From: a virus
DNA: 20,509 nt
IMG/VR virus record: IMGVR_UViG_3300047564_004399
Coordinates: 1 to 20,509 of that record
Reading direction: 5' to 3' (one strand)
Shown here: one piece after another, positions 8,401 to 17,100 of the stretch
Layout of the letters: each line of letters begins with the position of its first letter
How positions within the stretch are numbered: position 1 is the stretch's first letter
Translations under genes and position numbers: made by a program
Notes under the pieces: model-generated
The model's database searches: none
Told to the model about the DNA's origin: nothing
The model's input: the letters and a program-made list of their open reading frames with translations, nothing else

Positions 8401-9345
8401 GACACAGAGCGCGTTATTATCTATACCAGTGACGATTATTTCTCGCGTAGAGGGTCAGCCACGCCCACTTTATTCTCCTCCTTCCCCACTTCAACCGTAT
8501 ATGCCGACTCTAATGGAGCCACACTTCTTACTAACTCCGACACAAGGCGTGGCTTCATAAAGACTTTGGTACAACCTTACACAAACACGACCCCCCCTAG
8601 CGCGAATATTAGCTGGAAAGTAAAGGGTGGGAGCGTGATTGATGGGCAGTTTGAACCAGACATCACTTACAATATCTTAGCGAGAACCACATATGACGAC
8701 GGCGCTCTCTCAGATATTTCTGTGGCGTACCTCTCCGCACCTGACGGGTCAAACACCTTTAGCGTTATGGGAGCAAGCCCCACTTATGTTCAGCTTTACC
8801 CCAGTTCTAACGGGTCAAATACTTACTACAAGCACACCTTCAGCGTTGATAACGCAGGGGCGGTCACATTTACCCCAGATAACATACCTAAAGCTCCTGT
8901 GTTCTCAGGGTCTTGTCGCGTTTATTTCTACATACAGAATAATGATGGGGGGTTAGGAGCGGGTGCTTCGGTTGCGTCTTCAATCAGAGTATTGAACGGG
9001 GCAGGTACTAGCTTTCAAGTACCAAGCATCCATGTCCCTAGCGAAGTCTCTAATGTGTCAGGAACTGCGACATTTGTTAAGAGTACAATTTCTAACACCG
9101 ACAATGTCTCTCAAGTGAGCTGGATACTCACTCCTGCTACGAACTATAGAATCGTTGTGGATAGGGACTCTGCTGTGGACTTCAAGATATTTATGAGGGT
9201 GCGAAGCGGAACAGGAAGCTCAGAGTACAACACCCTCTATTCGTCTGCGGACACCCTTGATTATAGGGGGTTTGATAACTCCAAGAGAGGGGTCATGTTC
9301 TATCTGCAAATCCTCGAAGATGGTAATGTTCTTATCACTAACTAA
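5470..9345 (+). CDS. Large baseplate/tail-fibre protein with His-rich segment and tandem repeats
   Basis: This 1291-residue protein follows the J-like gene, where gpI-type proteins sit in P2-like phages. The first ~165 residues are helical (SLSEQIVKNL, LLADFIVDNLDLA, RPEFLASKLTEIIF) and may be the part that docks to the wedge; this is inferred from position. Residues about 175-226 are histidine-rich (HRHY, LHTHEV, HTDGHTHTI). A long beta-rich middle follows. Residues about 839-963 carry six degenerate repeats with the consensus V-x-D-S-[LIV]-P-x-x-SDE. Two fibre-type beta domains end the protein, about 1060-1140 and 1220-1291, and resemble the C-terminus of the 1709-residue protein. There is no signal peptide or membrane segment. 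GAGG at 5459-5462 serves the start, coupled by TAATG to the J-like stop. I do not recognise the whole protein; the virion role rests on context and architecture. Confidence 0.7.
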   Translation: MSLPFDTRTTREVIGGASTPTRAFKDSLSEQIVKNLSLATPSNYLSNQYGSNHRVIYETISALLADFIVDNLDLADDSDFYELRPEFLASKLTEIIFNSDTIPETDTDLELRKASIETLLALLQGSTEKSISELLLSQAGGSKVDLSQVSTHEVSLLSSVLAYTGFSDYEGVQAHRHYAVAPEKGVGATLQPIGYKWGDDLHTHEVIDGVVQPHTDGHTHTIEYGLPTNVVRLQSNLAKYLNTTKPAHLKTSVVSTLLSESISPPSEEFVTYPQEIGEVTSPFLFSISLPYQDDMRKARGGTWENVIYGYSSSNTFIVYRGLIEIGDKLLTGTQVRNILSYTSVTPSDGEYSWEFPRLDTSGTGSVTGGYLYDDSASLFPFVEEGEIVLLNDTPYFCEPRAEGYLHLSAIEITLDSVAEDTGLIEGTFLDYPWITAPLRYRFIELFGDGTDEIEIRVPLKRVHKGLPLLAEDLIFEVGAPSVERFVASLNKIYFSDVVASGERVFVGVPISDEDFVNITALNDTRFRLNLSRTSTQVETTASRGFYTGTNTSLASLGRFTPANVLWKSTPIRPYSEEVYSRKVELMGSRTTNTPSMTLNNNFLLNKTYSPQATPTANIRGYATKSVLNRDGKISYSDLGFKPKFLISIESGVVPGAEYEGTLTDRYVLVPSAPLNHPLVVTAISVEAYESSSWAKGEILSEGQPSFDSSDSLLENALSSLSAPSVEDIMDNPKGLIIRDGASDQNRGIIHSKTTSASGKVGERVFYSDEFTSLAISGLPFISEIEGTTDPLVSRRPSLTLNSTDTHIGFDSVLARSREVLRTDVFLELILPPAETEAFVEDSLPLISDEALGVFAWALSDSISPLSDEVGVSISPVLNEALPLILDEVEIATAVTISVADTLPAQTDDASGDLVAVSASVGDSVPTLSDEADGVLNITSASVTDAIPTMSDVATGDYNTPADFTLYAALTANQYTVTDTERVIIYTSDDYFSRRGSATPTLFSSFPTSTVYADSNGATLLTNSDTRRGFIKTLVQPYTNTTPPSANISWKVKGGSVIDGQFEPDITYNILARTTYDDGALSDISVAYLSAPDGSNTFSVMGASPTYVQLYPSSNGSNTYYKHTFSVDNAGAVTFTPDNIPKAPVFSGSCRVYFYIQNNDGGLGAGASVASSIRVLNGAGTSFQVPSIHVPSEVSNVSGTATFVKSTISNTDNVSQVSWILTPATNYRIVVDRDSAVDFKIFMRVRSGTGSSEYNTLYSSADTLDYRGFDNSKRGVMFYLQILEDGNVLITN
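5992..6147 (+). other. Histidine-rich H-x-H segment within the 1291-residue protein
   Basis: Residues about 175-226 contain HRHY, HTHEV, and HTDGHTHTI, nine histidines in about 50 residues, with three H-x-H pairs. Repeated H-x-H motifs coordinate iron in the tip of the T4 long tail fibre gp37, and metal ions are also bound at baseplate spike tips. Here the segment lies near the N-terminus rather than at a fibre tip, so metal binding is plausible but its structural place is unclear. Confidence 0.6.
7984..8358 (+). repeat. Six-unit degenerate tandem repeat in coding sequence
   Basis: The encoded protein has six consecutive units of 18-22 residues starting VEDSLPLISDE, LSDSISPLSDE, VLNEALPLILDE, VADTLPAQTDD, VGDSVPTLSDE and VTDAIPTMSDV. 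The shared pattern is V-x-D-S/T-aliphatic-P-x-L-S-D-E-A-x-G followed by a variable beta-like stretch rich in A, V and S. Units 3-6 are 22 residues; units 1 and 2 are shorter. The DNA is diverged between units, so the repeat is old or under protein-level selection. It lies between the central region and the C-terminal fibre domains and could be an extended acidic linker. Confidence 0.75.
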
Positions 9346-9360
9346 CCCCAAAATCCTTCA

Positions 9361-9366
9361 AAGGAG
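9361..9366 (+). promoter_or_regulatory. Ribosome binding site that decides the start of the 229-residue gene
   Basis: AAGGAG at 9361-9366 is followed by TTATGATG. It is two bases from the ATG at 9369 and five bases from the ATG at 9372. The longer spacing is normal, so translation probably begins at 9372 (MKIKGHVV) rather than at 9369 (MMKIKGHVV). Confidence 0.6.
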
Positions 9367-9368
9367 TT

Positions 9369-10058
9369 ATGATGAAAATCAAAGGTCATGTCGTCGCTAC
9401 TCTCAGAGATAAAAATGGAAATGTTGTTCAGCGCGTAGAGGGGCCGAACGCGGTAGTGGAAATGTCTAACAACATTCTTATGGATGTGATTTACCCCAAG
9501 CTCGGAACTAGCGGTTCTCCTGTTGCGTTCACTACCTCGCGCGCGCAAGGTGCGAATATGACCGCCGACACCACTTACCCTACAGGGTCGAACTATATTG
9601 GACACAACTTGGGGGGCTCTCCGAAAGCGGACTTCGCTAAGAATCATATCGCGTATTTGGCTCTTGGAAGCAACTTAGGACAAGACTCGGCAGGAAATGC
9701 ACACGCTTCTCAGAACGCAGATGTGGGTAGCCCCAACGAGCAGGTGTCTATGGTAGACCAGAGCTTCGACCTTACAAGCTCCGATTATGCCGTTCAGATT
9801 CAGACCGTAGAGTTTCCCGCTTACAACCAGATGAGGTTCTCTACCACCTTCGCAACTACAGAAGGAAATGTGCCTGATGGGGTCGCTGAGATAGCCTTAT
9901 GGACACTAGGCTCAAATGCGGATTTAGATGGGTTTGTGCAGGATTGTTCCAGCACGACTGGGTGTCGTATGTTTGCGCGCAAGGTTCTCGCCACGACTAT
10001 CAATAAGACGACCGATGGCACCTTAGATATTACTTATACTCTTACCTTCGGTGCCTAA
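9369..10058 (+). CDS. Small virion protein, paralogue of the next structural gene
   Basis: The protein has 229 residues, or 228 if the second ATG (9372) is used, as the AAGGAG spacing suggests. It has a beta-rich fibre-like profile: GHVVATLRDKNGNVV near the start, IAYLALGSN in the middle, MRFSTTFATTEG...AEIALWTLGSN, and FARKVL...LDITYTLTFGA at the end. The same series of motifs in the same order appears in the 210-residue protein at 10273-10905, so the two are related. No catalytic motif, signal peptide or membrane segment is visible. Its place between baseplate and fibre genes suggests a baseplate-peripheral or fibre-attachment component; this is inferred. It starts 23 bases after the previous stop, and a 23-codon ORF begins directly after its TAA. 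Confidence 0.75.
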   Translation: MMKIKGHVVATLRDKNGNVVQRVEGPNAVVEMSNNILMDVIYPKLGTSGSPVAFTTSRAQGANMTADTTYPTGSNYIGHNLGGSPKADFAKNHIAYLALGSNLGQDSAGNAHASQNADVGSPNEQVSMVDQSFDLTSSDYAVQIQTVEFPAYNQMRFSTTFATTEGNVPDGVAEIALWTLGSNADLDGFVQDCSSTTGCRMFARKVLATTINKTTDGTLDITYTLTFGA

Positions 10059-10130
10059 ATGGAAATGGCGATTTTGGTGTTGGCGGCGGTTTCTCTTGCG
10101 ACCCTTTTTGCCCTGACCGTAGGCGATTAG
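10059..10130 (+). CDS. Candidate 23-residue hydrophobic peptide
   Basis: An ATG placed directly against the TAA of the preceding gene opens 23 codons reading MEMAILVLAAVSLATLFALTVGD in two pieces: MEMAILVLAAVSL then ATLFALTVGD, ending in TAG. Residues 4-20 are an uninterrupted hydrophobic stretch long enough for one membrane helix, with charged residues only near the ends. There is no good Shine-Dalgarno sequence, so expression would need coupling to the upstream gene through the TAAATG junction. It could be a real phage membrane micropeptide or a chance ORF; the uniformly hydrophobic content and exact abutment are the only support. Confidence 0.3.
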   Translation: MEMAILVLAAVSLATLFALTVGD

Positions 10131-10272
10131 ACTCTAAAGCGATAGCGACCCGCGTCGCCCCTACCTCACCTACAAAGTTGGGGGTTGTGTAGTCGTTTCG
10201 AGTACTGCCACCTCACCATCTCGGTGTGGGTAAAGTGTTTATCAGGCACACAGCCACGACAAGGAGAACACT
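10131..10272 (+). ncRNA. Noncoding segment with several hairpins (structured leader candidate)
   Basis: In a run of genes otherwise 0-25 bases apart, this 142-bp stretch has no ORF. It contains a perfect 5-bp hairpin GCGAC-CCGC-GTCGC (10145-10158), an imperfect hairpin closed by CTAC/GTAG (10161-10192), and a CACC-ATCTC-GGTG stem (10214-10226) with two more pairs beyond a T-T mismatch. AAGGAG at 10261-10266 is the ribosome site of the next gene. There is no T-run after any stem, so these do not look like intrinsic terminators. It may be a 5' leader, an RNA processing site or an internal promoter region. Confidence 0.3.
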
Positions 10273-10905
10273 ATGAGCAGGATACGGGACTTTATATCAA
10301 ATCCTCAGACTAGCAAGATGGGGTTTGGTGTGGCGTTTAAAGACGACCTCGGTATTAAAGTATTCGGACAAGTGCGCGCAGAAATTACTTACCCTAATGG
10401 GGAGAGTAATCTAGTCTTAGCCAAAGACAATGTGTACACCCTAGATGGGGGTATCCTAGCCTCTATGTTATTCTCCGGCGAGGCAGGTGTCTCAGGACTC
10501 ACTATGCTCGCAGTAGGGAGTGGCGCTACAGGGTCTAGTTCCTCGCCCGATGTCGCTGACTCTCGGCAAAGAAAACTTAACTCAGAAATACAAAGGAAGC
10601 CCTTTTCCTCTGTGGTCTACCGCGCAGCCGATGGCACAGAGGCGAGTGTTCCCACAAATGTAGTGGACTTCACTACGGTATTTTCTGAAACAGAAGCAAG
10701 TTCAGCAGGACTCACAGAAATGGGGCTTCTAGCGAACACCGACTCAGACCCCTCGGTGACAGACCCCGTTAACGAGGCGTTCCCCACAAGAACTCTGAGC
10801 TTAGACCTCACTACCAAAGACATCTTGGTCAACTACCTCACATTTCCCGTGATACACAAACCTGCCGGGGCTGTACTCGCTATCACTTGGCGACTCACCT
10901 TCTAA
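10273..10905 (+). CDS. Small virion protein, paralogue of the 229-residue protein
   Basis: The 210-residue protein shares the motif order of the gene at 9369: GQVRAEITYPNGES, LTMLAVGSGA, VDFTTVFSETEASSAGLTEMGLL, then PTRTLSL and LAITWRLTF at the C-terminus. The family-like layout (N-terminal beta strands, an 'LAxGSG' turn, an 'ItEmGL' segment, a C-terminal 'TWxLTF' strand) is common in phage tail and fibre-associated proteins, but I cannot give a family name. The N-terminus differs, with MSRIRDFISNPQTSKMG before the shared part. The start is well supported by AAGGAG with six-base spacing. It is the first gene after the structured gap and 21 bases ahead of the 1062-residue gene. Confidence 0.75.
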   Translation: MSRIRDFISNPQTSKMGFGVAFKDDLGIKVFGQVRAEITYPNGESNLVLAKDNVYTLDGGILASMLFSGEAGVSGLTMLAVGSGATGSSSSPDVADSRQRKLNSEIQRKPFSSVVYRAADGTEASVPTNVVDFTTVFSETEASSAGLTEMGLLANTDSDPSVTDPVNEAFPTRTLSLDLTTKDILVNYLTFPVIHKPAGAVLAITWRLTF

Positions 10906-10926
10906 TAAGAAAGAGAGGTTGAGGAA

Positions 10927-13900
10927 ATGGCGAACTATATCCCCACTACATCAAGACAGCTAGACGCGAATAAGCGCGCATGGCTGAGTGTCGTCTATCA
11001 GTCTGGGAAATCTATCCTAGACTCTGAGCTTAACTTGGCTCAAGAACTCTCTAACGCGAAGAAATACTCCGCCCTCCCTAGTGGGGTCATCTCTCGTCAA
11101 AACGAGGGAGTGTTCTCAGAAATAAGCACGCCTAACACCCTCTCGATGAGCGCGTTCACCGCTAATGTAGCAGGCTATGAAGTCTATGTGGGGGGTACTA
11201 ACTCTAGTGACCCCTCGATTAATCTTATCGAGCTTCCAGAACCCGACTTACAATCAGGAAGCCCACCCGATGAAAAAAGAACCGACTTCGTATTTCTTGA
11301 GGTATGGAAAGCCCTTGTCTCCCCGCCCATGCCTTCTAAAGGGTATTTTAGAGTCGTCTATAATGACGACCTCGTCGCAGGAGACACCCTCACCCTAGAT
11401 GGAAGCGCGCTCGGTGGGGGTATCCTCTCCCTCGTGGCTGACACCGACTTCAATATCGGAGCCACAGGAGCAGAAACAGCTAGAAATATAAGAGATGCTA
11501 TCAACTCGGCAGATACCCTTGCCGAGATAGGCACCCTCGTCACCGCAGACGCTAAAGGAACAGAGTTTGTATTTCTCTACGCCCCCACTGGGACAGCAGG
11601 AAATAACATAGCGATAAGCGTCACTCTGAGTGTGACAGCAGCTATTACTATAAAAGAGTTCGCAGGCGGAACGGACGGCGCAGGACTCTCCGCAGGGGGA
11701 GATTTCTTCTTCGCAGGAAATACTCAGAGTGACCCATCTCTCAATTTCGCCAATGACTTAATAGACCCTGAGATGGGCGTGGAGACCACACAGAGGGTTC
11801 AGCTCCAATATCGCTTCAGAGTGTTCTCAGGCGTTAACCCCAAGACAGAGATATATGGCTTTGATAACACAGGGGTCTTCGCGCAAGGGGGCAACAACTC
11901 CGTAGTCGCAGACTACCTCTTTTCTAGGGCGACAGGCACTTCTGAAGTACGCCCAACAGATGGCGGAACCAACGACTACCCTTATGAGGATGTTGGGTTG
12001 TTTTACTCTGGCGAGGGAACCGAAGCGGATGCCACCGCGCTCTCAAGCGTAGATGGATATGTGTATGCGATACCCATCTGCTATGTCTTCAGAAAGAGCG
12101 TTGGGTTCTTCTCCCCAAGTCTCTACGCTAATAGCGCGCTCCTCTCTACACACGATGGCACAGTAGGAAATGCGAGCCTCGATATAGGCACTACTTTCGT
12201 ACCTGATGTAGGAGAGTCGGACAGACCCGATGGGAAGTTCTCAGACTTGATTTATCTCTCGGACATCCTTGATTTGAGGCGGAGTGTCTCCCCTAGTCGT
12301 AATACCCCTTCTGAACTCACTAAGCAGTTCCACGCGCTACTAGACAACCAACATAGAACATGGGCTATGGACGGCTCAGACTATTTACCGATAGGACAAG
12401 GTAGCGGAGACATTTCTACAACCCCCCTCATCTGTGATGAGATAGGGAGGAGCGTAGCTCTAGGCGGAGAGGGGGACACCACAGGGAGGGGGAACTTCAT
12501 ACGGAACTTTGACCATATCGCCTCTCGGTTCTCTAGCGCGCCTGTCGCTGAAAGACTAGTCTTAGAAATACTCCCTCAAACGGCAATCCCTGACCCCACG
12601 CTAGGGGTCATCATCAATCACGCTGTTCCTGGTTATTGGACAGAGGGTGATGAGATAGAAATAGATTTAGAGTATTTTGACGCTACAGGGTACTTCGACT
12701 GGACTATGCCTGGGGGTCCAATAAGACCCTCGCTACTCTGGCCTACAGGAACCACGGTTACAGATGTGATTGAGGCTTGGCATGACGATGGGAACTATAA
12801 CGCCACCGTGAGCCAAACCGCGCATTTCTCAAGTATTACTGGGTTAGGGACAACCACCATTACTCTTACGCTCGACAGAAATCAGACGGCTGTGACAGGG
12901 GGGATTAATCAACCTGAATATCCGATGGTGGGGTACACAGGAGTCACGGGGTCAGAGCGCGCGATTTACTTAGTCCTCCTCGTAGAATACCCCGCTGGAG
13001 AAGGACTCAGCGCGACTCCTATTCAGAGTTTAGAAAACCCTAGCCCGATTTATGCTTCGGGTGCCGTCATAGAGTACGACAGGAACCAACGCGCTACCGA
13101 CTCAGAGCCTGCGCCTCCTTTTGTGTCGTTCAGAGAAGGGGTGCGAGAAGTACTCGTAGAAAGAGTAGTCTCGACGAATAAGCAGTTAGTCTCAAAAGAC
13201 GCTTCAAGTGTTCGACTACCTTGGAAACTCGCTAAGGGGTCGTACACCACAGCAGGGGGCGGTGTGGCAGGGGGAACTGATGTGAACATAGACCCTCAGA
13301 TTACGGACACTACGACTTCTAGTAGCGTACCTATTAACGCAGGAGCGTCTGTGTATGGGAGTACGGAGTCCTCTCTTGTATTTCAGAGCGCGCTCCCTGC
13401 TCAACGACTCTTACAAGTTAATCACTACTCCCTCGCCCCTGTCTCCAACTTCGGAACGGGCTATCAAATCGCAGTCTATTATAGGGCAGTCGCACCCCAG
13501 ACCTGTGGCACTAAAGCAGACCCCATTTCTACCCTTGTGCCGACCACACTCACGCTCGAACCCCTAGTTATTTCTGAGAGCTTATGGTCAATACAGGCGG
13601 GAGCGGGGTCATCAGACGAGAGTTTCCCTTATGCGTCACCCTCGGTGCAGATAGGCGTGTCTCCTAGTATCTCTGAGTACAACGACGAGGGGAGCTTACA
13701 GGCGAGTAGCTTTGTGAGCCTACACGACTTTTCTATCAACTCAGGGCTTGTGTCTCTGCCGACACACTTGCCCATAGATAGTAACTCAGAAATAGTCTTG
13801 AAGTCGCCTCAGTTGGATCAAGAGGCGAGGGTGGTTTACACTCTAAGCGAGGCAGGGATATACGCCCCTAGTGCTTACTCGAAGAACTTACTTGAGAGCG

Positions 13901-14115
13901 CGCAACACAAGAACGCGGTTCCCTTACTCGCAAGAGTCAAAGAAGGCTCCACCCTTTATCGAAAGGGCGAAGTAGTCTTAGTAGTTATTTCTAGGCTCTC
14001 AGAACCCCTAACAAGCGCGGGGTCAGAGGGGAACTATGTCGCGCTCTCATCAAGCGCGAGCAGGACAATCGCGTGCGTCTATCGCACTAAGAACCTCCTA
14101 GTGAGTGGGGAATAA
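10927..14115 (+). CDS. Large virion protein with 'Q-x-G-x-x-x-LDSELNL' N-terminal domain
   Basis: The 1062-residue protein begins with VVYQSGKSILDSELNLAQEL (22-41), then RTDFVFLEVWKALVSP (118-133). Both motifs recur in the truncated gene at 19975, so this N-terminal region is a paralogous domain. Residues about 139-252 form an extra domain with AGDTLTLDG, GAETARNIRDAIN, GTAGNNIAI and FAGGTDG, a pattern seen in several phage tail proteins; the paralogue lacks it at the equivalent place. After LIDPEMGVETTQRVQLQYRFRVF the protein continues as long beta-rich regions. The opening motif recalls phage DUF4815-type virion proteins, but that is a resemblance only. There is no signal peptide or membrane helix. 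GAGAGG and GAGGA precede the start. Probable role: baseplate periphery or fibre attachment, from context. Confidence 0.75.
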   Translation: MANYIPTTSRQLDANKRAWLSVVYQSGKSILDSELNLAQELSNAKKYSALPSGVISRQNEGVFSEISTPNTLSMSAFTANVAGYEVYVGGTNSSDPSINLIELPEPDLQSGSPPDEKRTDFVFLEVWKALVSPPMPSKGYFRVVYNDDLVAGDTLTLDGSALGGGILSLVADTDFNIGATGAETARNIRDAINSADTLAEIGTLVTADAKGTEFVFLYAPTGTAGNNIAISVTLSVTAAITIKEFAGGTDGAGLSAGGDFFFAGNTQSDPSLNFANDLIDPEMGVETTQRVQLQYRFRVFSGVNPKTEIYGFDNTGVFAQGGNNSVVADYLFSRATGTSEVRPTDGGTNDYPYEDVGLFYSGEGTEADATALSSVDGYVYAIPICYVFRKSVGFFSPSLYANSALLSTHDGTVGNASLDIGTTFVPDVGESDRPDGKFSDLIYLSDILDLRRSVSPSRNTPSELTKQFHALLDNQHRTWAMDGSDYLPIGQGSGDISTTPLICDEIGRSVALGGEGDTTGRGNFIRNFDHIASRFSSAPVAERLVLEILPQTAIPDPTLGVIINHAVPGYWTEGDEIEIDLEYFDATGYFDWTMPGGPIRPSLLWPTGTTVTDVIEAWHDDGNYNATVSQTAHFSSITGLGTTTITLTLDRNQTAVTGGINQPEYPMVGYTGVTGSERAIYLVLLVEYPAGEGLSATPIQSLENPSPIYASGAVIEYDRNQRATDSEPAPPFVSFREGVREVLVERVVSTNKQLVSKDASSVRLPWKLAKGSYTTAGGGVAGGTDVNIDPQITDTTTSSSVPINAGASVYGSTESSLVFQSALPAQRLLQVNHYSLAPVSNFGTGYQIAVYYRAVAPQTCGTKADPISTLVPTTLTLEPLVISESLWSIQAGAGSSDESFPYASPSVQIGVSPSISEYNDEGSLQASSFVSLHDFSINSGLVSLPTHLPIDSNSEIVLKSPQLDQEARVVYTLSEAGIYAPSAYSKNLLESAQHKNAVPLLARVKEGSTLYRKGEVVLVVISRLSEPLTSAGSEGNYVALSSSASRTIACVYRTKNLLVSGE

Positions 14116-14118
14116 GAA

Positions 14119-17100
14119 ATGCCAAAGTCCTCTAACCCTATTGTTGTTGGTGATGGGGTTAAACCCGCACAAGATGGCTTAGGAAATAACCTCTCGACTC
14201 AAGTGACTATCGTTGAGGGCGCGTATGAGGCGAGTCAGATTTCCGCGCTCAATCCATTTAATACCTATCTAGGCGATGACGCTCAGAGTCACTTCGATGA
14301 CCTAGCAGGTGCAGTTCAAAAACGGCCCCCTTATGTTGGGGAAAGCTCGATTAGCTTTACCGCAGGCGCGCTCTCCTCCTCTATTTCTGGCATACCCGAC
14401 TGGGGCGTACTCAAGCAGGCAGACGCTCCTATTTGGGAGCGCGCCACGAGCATTACTTTTGAGGGGGTCACAACCAACTCTGAGGATTTCCTCCTCCCCT
14501 CAAGTGAGACTTTCTTTTACAATCGAGAAACCCCCCTCCCTCTCGGAATAGAGGGCTCTGACCCTCGCACCGACTCGGTGTTTAATATCATAGACCCTTT
14601 GCTCTTAGGGGGCGGTGAGGGCGCGTCTTTCTTGTGTGGTCGAGTGGGCGATGAGAGCATTAATGTAGGCGACCCTAATACTCAGAGAGACTTCCCTCTA
14701 ACGAGAGCGACTTATGCAGGAGCGAGCGATGGGACTGCCTCAGATGGGTTCACTATCTCAGGGTTCTTATTTCCTGCCGATAGAGGGACTCTCGCGCTCG
14801 TGCATTGGAATGGCGATACCGCCACGATGCTCACCCCAGCCTCAAGCATTGAGGACATACGAGAGCGCGTTATCGCTGCTATCAATCTTAATGGGGGGAA
14901 TAACCCTGATGACCCCTCTATCTTTACGATAGGGGCAGACCAAAGCGCATTTCCTAGCCGACTAAGCGGGCAATACGACCTATACGAGTTACAGACAGCC
15001 AAATATAGGTCAGACTTGAGTAATGGGGGCGACCCTATACCTAGTCTTTCTGCGGATAACTCCTTAGGGTCGGTTAGACTCTTAAGAGACTCTAACGCTG
15101 CCTACTTCGGTGAAGGCATAGATGTCGTGGACACAACAAGGGGTCACTTGCCCGTCCTCTTTGGCGCGTATGAGTGGGATACAGGCACTTCTGATTGGGT
15201 AGAAACAGAGGCTAATTTCTTAGCGTATCGTTTGCCCATGTTAGAGGACTACTCCGCGAGTGGGATACACACCCCAAGAGAAAACAGAGAGCGGTTCTTC
15301 AGAGTAGTCCAGCCCGCCTCGACTACCACGCCCTTTTCTACGGCAGGGAACTATGTGACGCTAGGGTCTGACCACTACCCCTCCCAAGTAGCGCGTTATC
15401 GCCATGTAGTGAAATACTCAGAAATGGCAGGGGTGTCGGGTTCGGAAGTGGGCAGTATCGCGCTCATTCACTTCAAAACAGAATCTGCCTTCGAGAAACT
15501 AGCCCGCGATGGCATAGCCCCCTCTCCAAATGACCTCTGGAGCGTGCGCCTCTTTAACTACAACCAAGGGACAGCAGAAGCTAACACTATTTCTGAGGGA
15601 GAGGCATACACCCCCACAGGCGCGCCCACTATCGGAACGCCTATAGACGCTCTCTCTAATCCTATCATCAGACCTTATGTCTATGTCTCAGATAGGAGCG
15701 CAGACTCGAAGTTGAGCGCAGACCCCGATGGGAAATATGTAGCCGTCTTTGAGCAATATAACACAGACCTAACGGGGGGGGTATTTCTGAGAGAAAACGG
15801 CTACTACACCACTATCTCAGGGGTCAAGTACCTACTGCCGAGGTTCTATAGCGCGTATAGAGAAGATAGCTCGCGTAGCTTAGGGTATCAGAATATAGAT
15901 GTGCCTATTAATTTCTCTGAGATGGGGGGTCTAAGCCCCTTCGCGAGTCCTTTCTATACTTCGACTTTGGGCGCGCTGTTTGAGCGCGAGTACAAGACAC
16001 CCCTCAACACGGTGTCTCTTAACTTTAGCGCGTTTACGGGTGAGGACAACCTCTCTGTAGATTGGAGCAATGGCTCAACTTACGCGACTATTTCTGAGAG
16101 CTTAATACAGAGAGTGGAAGTACCTATAGACTACATGACGGATGGACTCGATAGTGGGTCAACCCTCAATGCGGTTTCTATGCGTGTTCGACCTCTAGGA
16201 GATACAGGACTCTGCGCGTTCTCCGAGGGCTTGTGGTCGAGCGCGCTCATCAAAGACCCCCTCTACCACTACGATGGGCTAGGCATCTCTAAAGTTCTTA
16301 TTTCCACCCCTATCGAGGACTCTGCGTCTGCTCCTGCGACTAAGATACTCTATCACTCAGCGCGCTTGCTCTCTCTCATAGAGAACTGTGCCACAAGCGT
16401 AGTGAACCTCTATGTGAACTATCTCTCAGTATCTAGGACTAAAGACTGCGCGTTCTCTATCTTCAGATATGACGAGGAGGGGTTCAGGGTCTATCAAGAA
16501 CTCACCATCGAACAACCCCTCGTGCTTCAGAAATGCTCAGGGCTTAACAAAGAGGGAACATTTCCTGTGGTGCAGTTCCCTGACTACCCCACTTACCGAC
16601 CTGCTCAATATTCTAACTACACTTCAACGATAGACATCAACACCCCTATCGCCACTTTTGAGTCGGTAGATGGATGTTTTTACTACATAGAGGTTCACCC
16701 TACAAGTGACTCAAGCTCTAATGCTGATTACTTACAGGTCGTGAAGCTCCCCTCTATATTCACAAATGGCGATAGCGGTTTTGCTGACTATCAAGCAATC
16801 TATGACCTACGAGTAACTCAATCTAAACTCTACGAGAACCCCTCAAACTGGTATGAGTCGTATGGGACTTTAGGCTACCTTCTTGGTCGTTTCTTGACCT
16901 ATGAGAACGGCTATACGAACCATAATAACATAGCTTCTTTTGAACACCCCTATCTACCTGCGCTCGTTGCCTCGGATGACTATGGGAAATGGATAGTCGA
17001 AGCCCCTAAGAGTGATGGCACAGAGTTACCCTCTTATGGGAACTTCACCGAAGACGAGCTAGGTATTATTTCTGTGCAGGGTATGTCTGCCCCCTTAGGT

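Noticed and set aside
5470-9345. Enzymatic (depolymerase or endosialidase) function for the large fibre-like proteins
   Set aside because: No catalytic motif or pectate-lyase-type repeat could be recognised; only general beta-rich architecture is visible.
10185-10215. Second tRNA-like fragment (GTTTCGAGTACTGCCA) in the gap before 10273
   Set aside because: No matching acceptor strand or anticodon arm lies upstream; only the T-loop-like word is present.
9346-10272. Intrinsic terminators in the gaps around the small virion genes
   Set aside because: The hairpins present are not followed by a T-run; no convincing rho-independent terminator was found anywhere in the window.
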